Origin: Apoda limacodes
Lineage: Eukaryota > Arthropoda > Insecta > Lepidoptera > Limacodidae
Direction of reading: 5' to 3'
Assembly: GCA_946406115.1 (NCBI GenBank)
Contig: OX291547.1
Coordinates: forward strand, 6,453,001 to 6,517,000
Length of the DNA: 64,000 nt
Made by a program: the position numbers and the translations under genes. The notes beneath the pieces were generated by a model. The model ran no database searches, was not told the origin of the DNA, and saw only the letters and a list, made by a program, of their open reading frames with translations. This document shows, piece by piece, positions 36,057 to 48,152 of the stretch (its first letter is position 1; every line of letters starts with the position of its first letter).

Positions 36057-37593
36057 CGCTACCCCGTCGCCCCCTCCGACCCCAGCCCCCTCAGAGACCG
36101 CTGCCTTGTCCCCGGAAGCCTCTGAGGCAAAACGTCTCAAAGCGCCTAGCTTCCCCGTCCCCGTCCACTTCGGCGGCCAGCCCTGAGCCAGCCGCCATGT
36201 ACACAACCCCCGCCGCCACCTCTTCGCAGGCCGACTGTCCCACTTCGGGACGGAAGGAAAAAACTCCGCCCCCTGTTGTCATCAAAGACAAAGGGGCCTG
36301 GCCAAACATCGCAAACGCGATGAAGGCCAAGCGTATCAATTATACGCACGCCCGTAACGATGCCGAACGCGGCATCAAAGTCCAAGTCCCAACGCCAACG
36401 GATTTTCGAAATCTGACGGCTTTTCTAACGGCTCAAAGGTACGAGTACCACACGTACTCGCTGGCCAATGAGCGCGTTCTCAGGGCCGTAATAAGGAGAG
36501 TTCCTAAGGAATTCTCCGCGGCAACCGTAAAGGACGACTTGATCGCCCAAGGCGGGAGGTCTTTGGGAGGAGTTAGGGAAGTACATCGTATGTACAACGG
36601 CCATAACCGATCTGAATGCTACGACATGGTGCTCGTAGTACTAGATGTCACAAAAGAGGGCAAAGCTATCTTTAACATTAAAGATATGAAATATCTTTTT
36701 GCGATCACGCCACTCCGGACTGTGATCGCAACCGCAATAACGCATCCGACCCGGTCGCTTGCGTACTCTGAGGAAGCGAAGGCCACCCTGCGAATTACCG
36801 CGGGTGCCCAAAAGCTCCCAAACAGAACCCGCGTAAACCCAAAAAGGGTAAATCGCGCCCGTCTGCCCCCCGCCAACAGGCCCCGCTCGTGCCTGCTCCC
36901 CTCCCTGCCGTCAACGCCTGGAGCCGCCCTTCAGCGCTAGTCGACGCGGCCAAGTCTAAAGAGACAGACAAACTTCTGTCTGCACTCCCTGGGCCCGTCT
37001 CAGTTACGGATATTCCCTACCCCGCCCCCCTCATGTCCCGGGACATCCCGTGTCCAGCGCCGATGCGAAGTGCTCCCGCACCTCTCGCGCAAACGCGCCT
37101 TGCCCCCCCCGCGCCCCTCTCGCGCTGCCCCACAACGCCGCTCAGACGGCCGAGCAGCAGCATCTCGGCGTTCTCGCTGAGATTTCTTGGGCCTTCGACC
37201 TAGCTTACTTTGAGGTCGTGTACGCCGAATACGTACAGATCCCCGATCTCAATCAAATGCTCAGCTTCATGGCTAAGCATCGCGAGTTTTCAACCGTTGG
37301 CGACCCCTTACACGAGGTATCGCGCTTCTCGCCCCCACTCAATCGCAACCGCACCCACGTAACGGGGAACTCCCCTCCTGGCGGTAACTCACCGGGTTCG
37401 AGACTCACGCCGGTCGAAGGGACGCCCCCGAGAGCGACAACCCAAGCCAAGGATCCCCCCGCGGGGAGCCCTTGAGCGTTGGGCGCTACACGGGCTGAGG
37501 CTCCTTCAGAGACTCGCCCAAATAAAGTCCGGTGAAGCAGTAATGGCTGCATCAGCCAACTGCAACGTCAGTTCAGAAAAAAAAAAAAATTTT
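36057..37593 (+). pseudogene. gag-only (ORF1) copy of a Jockey-like retrotransposon with poly(A) tail
   Basis: The frame at 36197-36940 gives a gag-like protein: an RNA-binding-type fold region (HARNDAERGIKVQVPTPTDF, YHTYSLANERVLRAVIRRVP, AIFNIKDMKYLF). After about 36740 the frame is wrong; a shifted frame reads HPANYRGCPKAP, the end of the third zinc knuckle known from the related copy at 41141. The first two knuckles are therefore deleted. Proline-rich sequence follows to 37475, with a LNQMLSFM block matching LNVMLEFL of the other copy. It ends with a run of A at 37580-37592. No ORF2 follows, so it resembles gag-only or deletion retrocopies mobilised in trans. GC content is far above the neighbouring DNA. 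Confidence 0.75.
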
Positions 37594-39821
37594 TGCATTG
37601 TCACCTAGATTATAAAGTTAGTTTTAAAATGGTTTGCAAACCTAAAAAGGGCCAGGTTGAAAAAAAAATGGAAATCTTAAGCTGATATAAGAATTGTAAT
37701 CTTGATGGGTGCCAATTTTTACCAGACTGCGCCAGAAGGAGGGTTATGTTCTTCGAGTTTTGTATGTTTTTTTTTAGCACGCTCTGTGGCCTAAACGGCT
37801 TGATGGATTTTAGCTTGAGAGGCGTCGTTAGATTCGTCTCAATTGTGAGAGTGACACTGGGTACATAAAGTTCTTAAAAAAGTTAAAAACTGATTCGATG
37901 CGTCTTAATTTGTGGGATAAATTTTTTTTTAAGACGACGAGTTGGGTTTCGAAATAAAAAAAATAAAGGTGAGTACGAAAATATTAAACACTAGAAATAA
38001 AAACTCAAGTTCGAGTAAAAAAAAAAAAAAAACTCAAAAGCTACGAATAAAAATAAGTCGGCAAAAACATCAAGTACTAAACAGAAATTAAAAAAATTTC
38101 AAATATTTAATTAAATGCAAGTTCAAATAGTGTACAGATTGTGCTCACACTATAATAGTTACATTAAAATGAGTTCAGTCTGCTAATTGTTAAATATTAG
38201 GTATATGTTTTAATGTCTGTTCAGTTTTTAATGTTTTTGCAGTGGGGTTTTTTTATTTATTTAATTTTTAATTATTCACAAATGTTTTAAAACATAGCTG
38301 CAGGACATTCAAAAACCGGCCAAATGCGAGTTGGACTCACGCACCGAGGGTTCCGTACCTACCACCATTTACATACTTTACAAACACAAACATATGTTTT
38401 TTTTTATTTTTATATTTGAGTTGATTGAATAAAAAGTGCGGTTTATGATTTATGACGTATTAAAAAAAAAAAAACTACTTATTAGTACTCGTTCAAACAA
38501 ATTTTCGGTGGAAGTTGCATGGTAATGTACATCATATATTTTTATTAGTTTTATCATTCTTTTATTTTAGAAGTTACAGGGGACACACACATTTTACCAC
38601 TTTGGAAGTCGCTCGCTCTTCAATGATACTGGAAACCTTAGTATCATTTTTGATCTTCTATCCGGTTCCGTTTTTTGCCATTTGATGGCTACGGAACTCT
38701 ACCTGCTAAGTGTGAGTTCGACACGCGCACTAGAGGTGGTGGCAGCGGAGAAAAATCACGTTACACCACCTCAGTTCCTCTCATGGGTGTAGTCGTAGAC
38801 TTAAGGGGCATACCAACTGGTTGGCAGCAACACTACAGTGTTATCATTTTAGTGCTTTTTGGCTTTATAAATGTTTTAGCTTCTGCTCGCGGACCGGTCA
38901 AGCTAATTATCGTGCCGTAAAAAAGCGTTAAATAATAAATTATAGAAACCTATATTCCTGAACATTGCATAAAGCGCCATGAGGTCCCAAAATAAGCAAG
39001 AATTTTTCTATTGGTACACGCATACAATAATTTATATACTTTTTTATGTAAATGATGCATACAAACAAATTATGCATAGAAAACACCCATAATCCTTTAT
39101 AATAATTTTGTATTGGGGGAATTTTTTCAAGTAAATATTTTCCTACTTTATGCCTTTCTAGTGTATCTAGCTAGAAACTAACGAAGCTTTAAAATCGCAC
39201 AATAATATTCCCATCAAGATGCTCCGTACGTAAGTTCCTGAGAAAAAAAACAATCTGCTTACCGGTTTTAGTCGCCTCTTAGCTACGTATGTTTTATTTT
39301 GTCGGTTTTTTTATTCTGAGTGCAATCGTAAGTACTAAATTACATGCGTATCTATATTTAAGGGATTTTTTGCGGTAGTTTTCAATATGTTTATACATTT
39401 CGGGCTTACCACGATTAGATTTGTTGGTTTCCCGATATTTCGGCACAGTTGCATGCGCCATGCCTACGTTGGTACGTTGACCAACTAGCCTTCTACCACG
39501 TTTTTCAGCAAATCTTGCGTTATAATTAAATGCCTTACGTTAAACATAGGTATTAAAACACAATAGACAGGAAAATTTAGTTAGTACTTCCTTTGTGTGT
39601 CCCCTGTGTCCCCATCACATTCTATTTGATGTTTCAACGTTGTACATTTGTACAAAATCTCCGAATATATTATGGAGAATAGAGATTCTTGTGTATGACA
39701 CGCTCAGTAACTGTGCAGGCTGCTTCATATGACTGTATAATTAACATTAAATCAGAAAGATGATGAAATTTCTATATTGTAGCAGTGTAAGGGTATTATT
39801 GAATCTTATTTTTTAAATAAG
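37594..39821. repeat. unassigned AT-rich sequence with dispersed repeat fragments
   Basis: 38311-38361 carries CCGGCCAAATGCGAGTTGGA and AGGGTTCCGTACC, the reversed end of the dispersed family at 22350. 38580-38760 may be another diverged piece (GTTCCGTTTTTTGCC, CTACGGAACTCT). The rest holds nothing recognisable. Confidence 0.5.
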
Positions 39822-39995
39822 TAACTGCTGAGTTTCTTGCCGGTTCTTCTCACTATTTACAACTTTATTGTAGATACAACCTTCCGAACCGGTAGTAAAG
39901 GTAAATTCATAATTAATTACAAAATTTGTCGATTCGAAAGTGTCTTTAAAAAACCTATTTGAATAGATAGCTCTTTGATTTGAGTTGATTTGCAT
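39822..39995 (+). repeat. solo 3' end of a Jockey/CR1-like retrotransposon
   Basis: AACTGCTGAGTTTCTTGCCG, TTCCGAACCGGTAGTA and GATTCGAAAGTGT follow in the same order as in the 3' UTR of the copy at 20285-21862. A short tail (TTTGATTTGAGTTG) ends it. It is 5' truncated. Confidence 0.75.
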
Positions 39996-40394
39996 GTTTA
40001 GTTATCGATAAATTTCAATTGCCCTACTTACCCGCTGGTTCAGCATGCCCCACCATACCCAACAAAAAGAAGTTGAATTGGATAACTTTTTCAAATATAG
40101 ATATCTAAGTCAGATTTTTAAATATAAAAAAATCAGAAATATAGTCATATCCGCCTGTCCGCATGTCAGTTTTTTTATTCAGAAACTAGTAAGATAGATA
40201 CGCAGACATTGTTAATTAGAGAATATTTAAGTTTCAGAGACATTCTTTCTTTTAATTATGCTCCGTTTTTGATTCATGTTTCAATGTGGCCATTTCCCAA
40301 GTTAGTCAAGACATAACCAAGCAAACCATAAACGCACTATCGGAAAATCTGGTAGTCTACAGAACACATGTTTTTTGATGACGATATAATCAGA
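39996..40394. other. intergenic, nothing identified
   Basis: AT-rich sequence without recognisable features. Confidence 0.5.
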
Positions 40395-40800
40395 AAGCGA
40401 ACAAGGTTGTGAATAGCCCCCTTGGCAGGAAGCTCATTCCACAACCCAAGTGTTCGCGGGGGGAAGTTTCTCTGAAACCTCACTGTACGCGACCAGTTCG
40501 GTTCTAAAGTGTGAGAAAAATTCCTTGTCGATGGCGAGCGGTGCGATGGTAGAAAGTAGCCGTGGGCATCATTTCGAACAATTCCTCAGAACAAATCCCA
40601 TTGTACTAGCGGTAGAACACAAACAGGGAGGCAATGTCTCTCCTCAGACTTAAGGGTTCGATACGGCTTGCAAGTTTCAGATCGTCGTCGATTCTCACAG
40701 CCCGCCGTTAAATCGAATCAAAGGGGCCAAGCTGGTATTCGGAAGCACCCGCCCAGTGATGGCAGCAGTACTCCATATGGGGCCAGACTTTTGTATTGCT
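40395..40800 (-). pseudogene. reversed RT C-terminal fragment, same LINE family as 11271-11745
   Basis: On the minus strand it reads SRIEPLSLRRDIASLFVFYR, a stop, then SEELFEMMPTATFYHRTARH, and an RT-end block AGASEYQLGPFD upstream. This matches the plus-strand copy at 11271-11745 nearly word for word. In-frame stops and a shift show it is dead. Its 5' side extends a little further into the coding region than the other copy. Confidence 0.75.
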
Positions 40801-41099
40801 TGGTAATTTTATAATAAAGGAACGAATATTTTATGAAGCCATTAATAACACAAAAAAACCAGCGCATTTTTACTAATATCCCTTCAATTTAGTAGTTGCT
40901 GTGCCTGCCGTCTCCATCATAAGATCTTCCAGTTGTCCATCATGTTGTTGTGTGTTATCAAAAGGATATATGAGTCCCAAGTTCAATAGAATCGTTTAAG
41001 AAGTAAAAAATCAGGTGTTGAAAATAGTTTATTTTGTAAATTAAAATGGGCCCAACACTGAGATTGAGGTATGGGTATACCTAAATCTCATAGGGTTAT

Positions 41100-42279
41100 T
41101 TAAAATAAGGATCATCAGAATCGGACGGCACTGTAAAAAGATGAATCTGTTAAAGGTGTCTGTAAAGATGTCCATACATAGACCGGAAACATGTTTTTTT
41201 GAGAGAACCACAGAGGGCAAACGAATCTTCTCTGTAAAGGAGATTTGCAAATTGTCCGGTTTGGTTGTCGAACAACCAAACAAAAGAACCTACCCAGGGC
41301 AGTGCCATCGCTGCCAAAATTACGGTCACTCGGCCAAAAACTGCAACGGTTTTCCCCGTTGCGTAAAGTGCCTTCAGGACCATGGAGGCACAGCCCCCTG
41401 TCTAAGGAAAAGGGACGACCCCGAGCCTCCGAGCTGTGTCCTTTGCGGCATGGCGGGCCACCCTGCGAACTATCGCGGGTGCCCTAAGGCTCCACGCTCA
41501 TACGCGGCGGCGGCTAACAAGGCCCCCCTACCCCTCTTAAGGCGAGAACGCCCGCTCTTTATTCAGAACGGCAATACCCTTCTTTGCCAGTTTCAAAAAA
41601 TATTTCTGTCCCTTTGCTGCCGCAGCCTGCTGCACCAGCACAAAAGGCAGTCCCCGTCCCCCCGTATCTCAGACAGGAGCCCCCCTTAAGGCGACTCCTG
41701 TCCCCCCGGCGCGGAAATTGGCCCCGTTGTCCCCGCCCACGCCAAAAACGATTAAAGCGGTACCTAGCCCGTCGCTAGCGTCCGCTGATGTTCTACCTGA
41801 CCTAAATGTGATGCTAGAATTCCTCAATGATGTAAACATTGAGGAAATATCGCAGTTAGCGAATAAAATTCGCAATGCGTCGTCGGCGACGCAAAGAGTT
41901 TCGGCCGTGCTCGAGCACGCAGCCCTGCTAAGTGCTTTAGAGCACTTTGCACCAAAAAATTAAAAAAATCTATTGATGGGGCCTTTATTAGCCCCAAGTA
42001 GAATAAAATATAAAATCGATTGCGTTCTGGAACGCAAACGGCCTTCAGGCTAAGCGCGATGAAATTTCAGAATTTCTAAAGACGCACGAAATCGATGTAC
42101 TTTTAGTGCAAGAGACTTTTCTTAAACCAAAGCGTAGGGGTCCTAAGATCGCAAACTACGCAATGGTTAGAAATGATCGGCCCACCCGTATGGGAGGGAC
42201 GCTCATTTACTATAAAAGATCTCTGCACTGCGTACCTCTCGACACTCCTCCGTTAGAGAATTTACTTGTAGCTACTTAA
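41100..42279 (+). pseudogene. Jockey-like retrotransposon: gag with three zinc knuckles and start of the endonuclease
   Basis: The frame at 41141-41689 gives the C-terminal half of ORF1: RIFSVKEICKLSGL, then three CCHC-like knuckles CHRCQNYGHSAKNC, CVKCLQDHGGTAPC and CVLCGMAGHPANYRGC. A frameshift in the proline-rich part moves to 41718-41963, ending ALEHFAPKN. Then 42007-42279 reads SIAFWNANGLQAKRDEI and VLLVQETFL, the first two motifs (Asn and Glu) of the apurinic-type endonuclease that begins ORF2. It stops after about 90 codons and no RT follows. The element is truncated at both ends. It is related to the gag copy at 36057-37593, but from a different insertion because it keeps the knuckles. 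Confidence 0.8.
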
Positions 42280-42479
42280 GTTTTTTCTCCGTGCAGTATT
42301 TAGTTCAACTTAAAAAGCTAAGAAAAATGCTCAAGTTTTAGGGTAGTATGCAGTGTTTACTAAATTTACTTAAGTACCTAAGCTCCGGTTAAGTATAAAA
42401 CTAGAAGTTGAGCCGAAGATTTGGTTACTGTTCAGTTTTCGGCTGAAAATCGAGTTTCAATCGGACACTTCTAAAATTT

Positions 42480-42700
42480 CCTTTGCGTAATGTTAATCTG
42501 ATCCTGAACAACATTAATATCAGCAAGAAACAATTAGAATTTATTGATTCAGGAGTCTTTCTTGGCATAACTCTGGACTCCAAACTTAATGTGGTCCCCT
42601 GTATTCATTACCTGGCTGAAAGACAGCTCTAATGAGTATGCAATCAAGAAGATCAAACGTGCTATTTACAGACTAGGATTAAGGAGATAGGGTGTCCCTT
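42480..42700 (+). pseudogene. fragment of the 20285-type RT
   Basis: GTCTTTCTTGGCATAACTCT, CTGGACTCCAAACTT and ATGCAATCAAGAAGATCAA match 20970-21080 closely. The piece covers only the region after the FADD motif and carries stops. Confidence 0.75.
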
Positions 42701-42739
42701 AGAGATTAATTTAATGAGAATATTTTTTAACTGTAACTA

Positions 42740-42960
42740 TATCTGTATAAATGAAAATATGAGGTGAATAATTAAATAAACTCACCAAAATACAATTAAA
42801 ATGGCGGGAATAGAAGAAGAGAAAACAAAACGCCACCGTCAGATGTCATTAGATATCTAGACAATTTATGAATTAAAAAGATTTGGCTGATCTGAAAACT
42901 TGTAATTAGCTGACATACATTTTTACTCAGTTACCAAAACAAAATGTCTTTAGGAACTCT
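42740..42960 (+). repeat. dispersed repeat (family shared with 47400 and 50470)
   Basis: GAGGTGAATAATTAAATAAA, ACTCACCAAAATACAATT, AAATGGCGGGAATAGAAG and GACAATTTATGAATTAAAAA correspond in order to the reversed copy at 50470-50745. The function and class are unknown. Confidence 0.65.
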
Positions 42961-43920
42961 TGGACTATAAATAAAACCCCGCCCAGACGCCCTTTAAACT
43001 AGGACAAATCTGTGGAAATACGGACGGATGGCAACCCTAGCTATACGTAATTATAACGGAACGACCGTTTCAGGTGGTCCGTCTCCGGTCGTTTACTGGA
43101 GGATGTAAGAATCTATGGAAGTTTCTAGGTATCCATGCCTAGTTCTCTTATCTCCTATAGTCTAGTCGACAAGTTGAAAATGGTACAAAATAGAGATACT
43201 GCTCTTAAAATTACGTGCGATAGCTCATTGGATCCGGAATGACGTCTAGAAAAATGTGCCAAAAGCGTGTATTAGCACATAAAAAATTGCAAAAGTTATA
43301 AACAATTAAAGATGAAAAAAAAATGGCATTTCGTTTTTTGCCAATATTTCATAAACTATTAATATTTAAGAAATTTCAAAAAAAGATTCTGAAAGAGGAG
43401 GAAATTTACAATAAAAAACTCCTAACTCCCGGAACTCTATCTCCATTATTTATAATTTTAATTTAACGCTGAAAATAGGTCTGCGCGCGACATTTTTAGG
43501 TTGCGCGCGCAGCGTCAAAAGCGAGTACGGCACATTAATTAATTAATTTAAGGTATTTAATTTTTTTTTTTAATTTGAATAAATTATGGTGTTTTGAACA
43601 CTATAAATAATTCATTCCCGTTGGAAATTTTACTTAAAGTCAATTTTTCAACAAGTTAAACAATCGTTAACTAACAAAATTTTCTCGAACTACCGTCTTA
43701 ATTGTAAGTGAAAAAAAATGTTTCAATAATGGTCGTAAAAAATTTTCGCTTCGTAGAGCCTTTCTTACTTACATACTTAACAAGATCGTGCCATAAAAGT
43801 TAAAAAAATATTTATACTTTGTTTATAACAATTTTTTTACTTGAACAAAAACTAAAAAATCCAAGTAATGTTGTTAAAAATTTTTTTTTTTTTCTAAATC
43901 ATCATATTACCGTTTTTTTA

Positions 43921-44585
43921 TTAATACAAGATATTAAATGATTTGCAAAAAAAATGTTTCCCGCCATTTGTTGATAAATGTTTTATAAACAAATTGATTA
44001 AATCAATATTAATTATTTTATTATTATTAGAAGTACTCGGTTCTTCTGTATGTGGAACGGAATGGGCCACCTCTTTGTCTACGTTAGACGGAGGGTTTCC
44101 TGCTGTTTGCCCTTCTCCTCCTTCTTCTTTTTCTTCTTGATTCCTCGATTCTTCAATTTCTTCATCTTCTTCTACCATTGTTTCTTCCGGTTCGTCGTTT
44201 TCGTCAGAGTCAGTATCTAAGTTAGATCCGTAGATTGCCTGGATGATTTTCTATATGCTGGACGACTCGTATTTTGCTGATCAACGATCATTCCGTACTC
44301 AAAATTTTCATTTTCGTCATCGTCATCTTCATCTTCATCGCCGTCATTAATGTTGTCAACATCTGAGGCATTTGTGCAAGTTTTATTTGCAACTAAATAA
44401 GCTACTCGACACTTCTCATGAACTTTAATTTCAGACTGACCTTCCAATAGTTTATATTTATTGTCCCCTATTTTTTTACTATTTTCACACATTGAACGTA
44501 TTCCACGTTCTTTAACTAACGTCCACTCGTGAGAAGAACTAATGAGTTTTTTTTCACAAAGAAAACATTTCACTGAGAAGTCCAT
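43921..44585 (-). pseudogene. broken reading frame with CxxC...HxxC motif inside the long-TIR element
   Basis: The frame 44217-44585 starts MDFSVKCFLCEKK and has C7, C10, H56 and C59, a plausible zinc-binding arrangement, followed by an acidic Asp/Glu run (about residues 76-94). After its stop at 44217, an overlapping frame continues with more acidic sequence (44178-43921), as if a single-base shift had split one gene; its last 73 bases lie inside the left terminal repeat. The N-terminal pattern (CFLC ... VHEKCR) recalls uncharacterised, often transposon-associated insect proteins, but I cannot name a family. The C-terminal part expected of an enzyme is absent. Confidence 0.5.
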
Positions 44586-44880
44586 TGTTATAAAATATTA
44601 AACTGTTAAGAGAAAAATATCAAACAATCCTTCAGAATAAATTAAACACGTGGCACTTCAGTTAATAATATTTTATAGAAATCGATTTTACTTCGATGTA
44701 CTAAAATTTCAATGTCTTTTTGATGAAAATTTTTAATACACCACGAGGCTTATACACTGAACTGTTTTTGGTAACTGTAAGATCGACTATGAGCCAACTG
44801 AAGCAGGTATAGACTATAAGCCACGTCAGCAAAGAAAGCAGGTAACAGAAGGGACAAGATTCAAAGGTCGGATAGAAAAA

Positions 44881-45036
44881 ATGGGCTCTAAAAGAAGCAG
44901 CTGTTCATTGTTAAGTACAGAACTCGAAATAAATGATGAATATTACAAGAAAAATAATAACTGTGAGAAGCGAGAGTACCGTAAAAGAGAAAAAAATGCC
45001 TATAATAAATTAAAAAATGACATGATTTATAAATAA
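44881..45036 (+). CDS. small open frame in the long-TIR element, doubtful
   Basis: A 51-codon frame beginning MGSKRSSCSLLSTELEIND and ending in Lys-rich sequence (REYRKREKNAYNKLK). An in-frame stop lies just upstream, so the start is fixed if it is translated. It is charged and may be coiled; no homologue is recognised. It could be an exon remnant of the element's original gene. Confidence 0.2.
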   Translation: MGSKRSSCSLLSTELEINDEYYKKNNNCEKREYRKREKNAYNKLKNDMIYK

Positions 45037-46527
45037 ATAACTACAACGTTTATATATTTTATTACTTGACAAAATAGTCCTGAAGGTCTGTAACCGTATC
45101 TGCATTATTTAAAAAGTTAGGAGTCACGAAAGTTCGAAAAACATCGAAAAAAATATAAGTTTTTATAAACAAATGCGCGTAACAATAAATTAGTAATAAC
45201 TAAAAATTTTTTGAATAATTCATTTAAAAGATCGTTTAACTATTTATAAAATCGACTAGAATGTTTATTTTCGTATCTCTAATAGTTTAAAAGTTATTTC
45301 AGTTTTTTAGTAGACAAACGAAGCAGCCGCTGCAACTTTTGTAACACGTGTTTTTTAAAAGTACAATAAAAAATTGAAAAATTTTTTTTTTATACTTTGT
45401 TAAATATGGTTGTTTTTGTTAATTTTAGAAGTTTTAGAAAAAAAATAAAAAAAAGTTGAAAATTTGTTTATAACAAATTGGTAAGTTAATAAACAATAGA
45501 ATTGTTGATAAAATATTTTTTTTTTTGTTACTTTATAGAGGACTGTCAATTATGATTTTTAGAAAAAAAATAATTTCTTAACTAATTATTTAAACAATAG
45601 AAATATAAAAAAAACGATTATAAACAATTAAAAATTGTTATTAAGGATAATTTTTTTTAAAAAAAAATCAATATTTATAATGTAATAAAGTTGTTTATAA
45701 AAAATTTATCAACAAATGGCGGGAAAATTTTTTTTTGCAAATCAATTAATATCTTGTATTAATAAAAAAACGGTAATATGATGATTTAGAAAAAAAAAAA
45801 TTTTTTTAGCAACATTACTTGGATTTTTTAGTTTTTGTTCAAGTAAAAAATTGTTATAAACAAAGTATAAATATTTTTTTTACTTTTATGGCACGATCTT
45901 GTTAAGTATGTATGTAAGAAAGGCTCTACGAAGCGAAAATTTTTTACGACCATTATTAAAACATTTTTTTTCACTTACAATTAAGACGGTAGTTCGAGAA
46001 AATTTTGTTAGTTAACAATTGTTTAACTTGTTGAAAAATTGACTTTAAGTAAAATTTCCAACGGGAATGAATTATTTATAGTGTTCAGAACACACCATAA
46101 TTTTTTCAAATTAACAAAAAAATATTAAATACCTTAAATTAATTAATTAATGTGCCGTACTCGCTTTTGACGCTGCGCGCGCAACCTAAAAATGTCGCGC
46201 GCAGACCTATTTTCAGCGTTAAATTAAAATTATAAATAATGGAGATAGAGTTCCGGGAGTTAGGAGTTTTTAATTGGAAATTTCCACCTCTTTCAGAATC
46301 TTTTTTTGAAATTGCTTAAATATTAATAGTTTATGAAATATTGGCAAAAAACGAAATGCCATTTTTTTTTCATCTTTAATTGTTTATAACTTTTGCAATT
46401 TTTTATGTGCTAATACACGCTTTTGGCACATTTTTCTAGACGTCATTCCGGATCCAATGAGCTATCGCACGTAATTTTAAGAGCAGTATCTCTATTTTGT
46501 ACCATTTTCAACTTGTCGACTAGACTA

Positions 46528-47399
46528 CTACACGGTTTCAAATAAAGAGACCGTAGAATGTGTTCACGTATGACACTAGGCGTCATTACTCACTAATCGT
46601 ATTTGCTCCTCAGCGCAAAAGACAAATTTTGACAAACAAGATTGAATTTTCTTCTAACATATTTTCAACGCGTAAATAAGCGACTATTTGTCTAAGTGCC
46701 TATAGAAAACCGTCTAGGTCGGTGTTTTTATCTGTTATATTGTGTTTTATGTGAATCAACCTAATCATGTAAGTAATTCACATGTATCTTTTCAGTATTC
46801 GGAAGAGTCAACGGTATTTTAGCTCGACTAAACGGCTCTTTGCTGTTGCCAACATCTGGAGAAGGCTGCCCTTCAGTCGCTCTCCGGGCCTGTGCGTGTC
46901 CTCTCTCGAGAGACATACGCACTGAAGTGGATTCTGGGAGTTTCTCTCGACTCCAGATTCTCTGCCTGAAAGCTAGCAGAGCTTCAGCCTGAGCAACAAT
47001 GCTCACCGTAACTACGGGTTCGAACATCAGCCACGTGCGGCATTGCATCGTGCCCGCCACGTGCAGCATAGCATAGTGCCTTCTCACCAAGGCCCTCGAC
47101 CAACAGTACTCACCACACGTCCTTAGGTCACATAAAGTCAGTACCGCCCGCATAAACCTACTCTGGTGGCGGAGACCTACTGGAGGTGGAGGTGGAGGTG
47201 ATAAGGCTGCTAGTTACTATTAAAAGCTTGTTAAATAACTTTGAACAAGTATACATCAACTCAACTTATGAAAAGTATTTTCTTTACTTGCCTCTGAACC
47301 CACTCTACCTGAATCTCTCTCTAAGCTCCTAGTAACAAAATACTCTGTTTGTGTTGTTTGTTGTCTGACATTGTTTACGATCAAGTGTGATGAAATAGT
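46528..47399. other. GC-rich patch of unknown origin
   Basis: 46761-47153 is open on the minus strand for 130 codons (MRAVLTLCDLRTCGEYCWSR at the start). The base composition is clearly higher in GC than the flanks, as in the retrotransposon pieces. No domain is recognised; it may be an untranslated or coding piece of a retroelement. A short (AGGTGG)n run lies at about 47177-47200. Confidence 0.35.
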
Positions 47400-48125
47400 A
47401 CATTGTGTATTAAGGGCGGTAAGGAGAAATTCAGAAGCCTAAGGCCGAAGGCTTAAATGACTCGAGTTTGTAATTTCCATACCGCCCGTGTTACATAAAA
47501 TGTTCTTCATCACATTTACGAATAAATAAATAAAAATATGAGGCAAAAAATCTTACATACTTAATAAATTACTTTACAATTTTTAGGTACCTTAGTGTGT
47601 AAATATTTATTGTTGGAAGCTTCATAAATAATATTTTCTAGATTTTCTCCCGTAAGTACCTAAGTAACTCACACTTTGACTTCCGTTGCAAAATGCTTTT
47701 ATTTTATATATTTTTCAATGGTACTTGAGAATAGTCTTTTACATAGAGTAAATTGCCCATAGGAATAACTTTTTTTTCTTCAATTTCCCCAAAGTAAGCC
47801 AATACGACGTTCTCTGAAAACGAACTCGTTTTCTTGTTTCTCCAGGTAATAAAGTAAGTAAATAAATTAAGTAACTGTTATCTCTTAAGGCTTCGGTGGT
47901 AACAGCTTCATATTTATTTCTTGAGCCCCATTAACAATATCTGGCGGTGTCGCATTTATATTAAACTCATTTGACGACAAAGACATTTTTTATTTCTTTT
48001 GTAAGTTGTAAATAAAGAAACGCCAGAATAAAAATTGTGGGAACAAAAGTGAAGCCATCTAGTGATATCTAGAGAATTTATGAATTATAAAACTTTTTGG
48101 CCGTTAGTGTCGTTATAAGTTTGTA
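47400..48125 (+). repeat. dispersed repeat copy interrupted by other sequence
   Basis: 47400-47545 (AGAAGCCTAAGGCCGAAGGC, ACCGCCCGTGTTACATAAAA, AATAAATAAATAAAAATATG) and 47990-48125 (GCCATCTAGTGATATCTAGA, GAATTTATGAATTATAAAAC) match the two halves of the reversed copy at 50470-50745. About 445 bp of unrelated DNA lies between them. Confidence 0.65.
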
Positions 48126-48152
48126 TTATTTTTTTTTAAATCTAATACATTT

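Larger units (their letters stand above)
43158..46527. mobile_element. 3.37-kb element with ~836-bp terminal inverted repeats
   Basis: The left arm 43158-43993 and right arm 45691-46527 are inverted copies with few differences; both start TAGTCTAGTCGACAAGTTG. CTA occurs immediately outside both ends (43155-43157 and 46528-46530), a possible 3-bp target duplication. Read one step differently, TA is duplicated instead. The interior (43994-45690) contains a broken minus-strand frame with CxxC and HxxC motifs and otherwise AT-rich DNA; no transposase domain is recognised. Very long inverted repeats with little coding content suggest a foldback or non-autonomous element. Superfamily is not settled. 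Confidence 0.85.

Noticed and set aside
46761..47153. 130-codon minus-strand open frame as a gene
   Set aside because: GC-rich with few chance stops, but no recognisable motif, splice site or partner. It is noted only as a possible retroelement piece.
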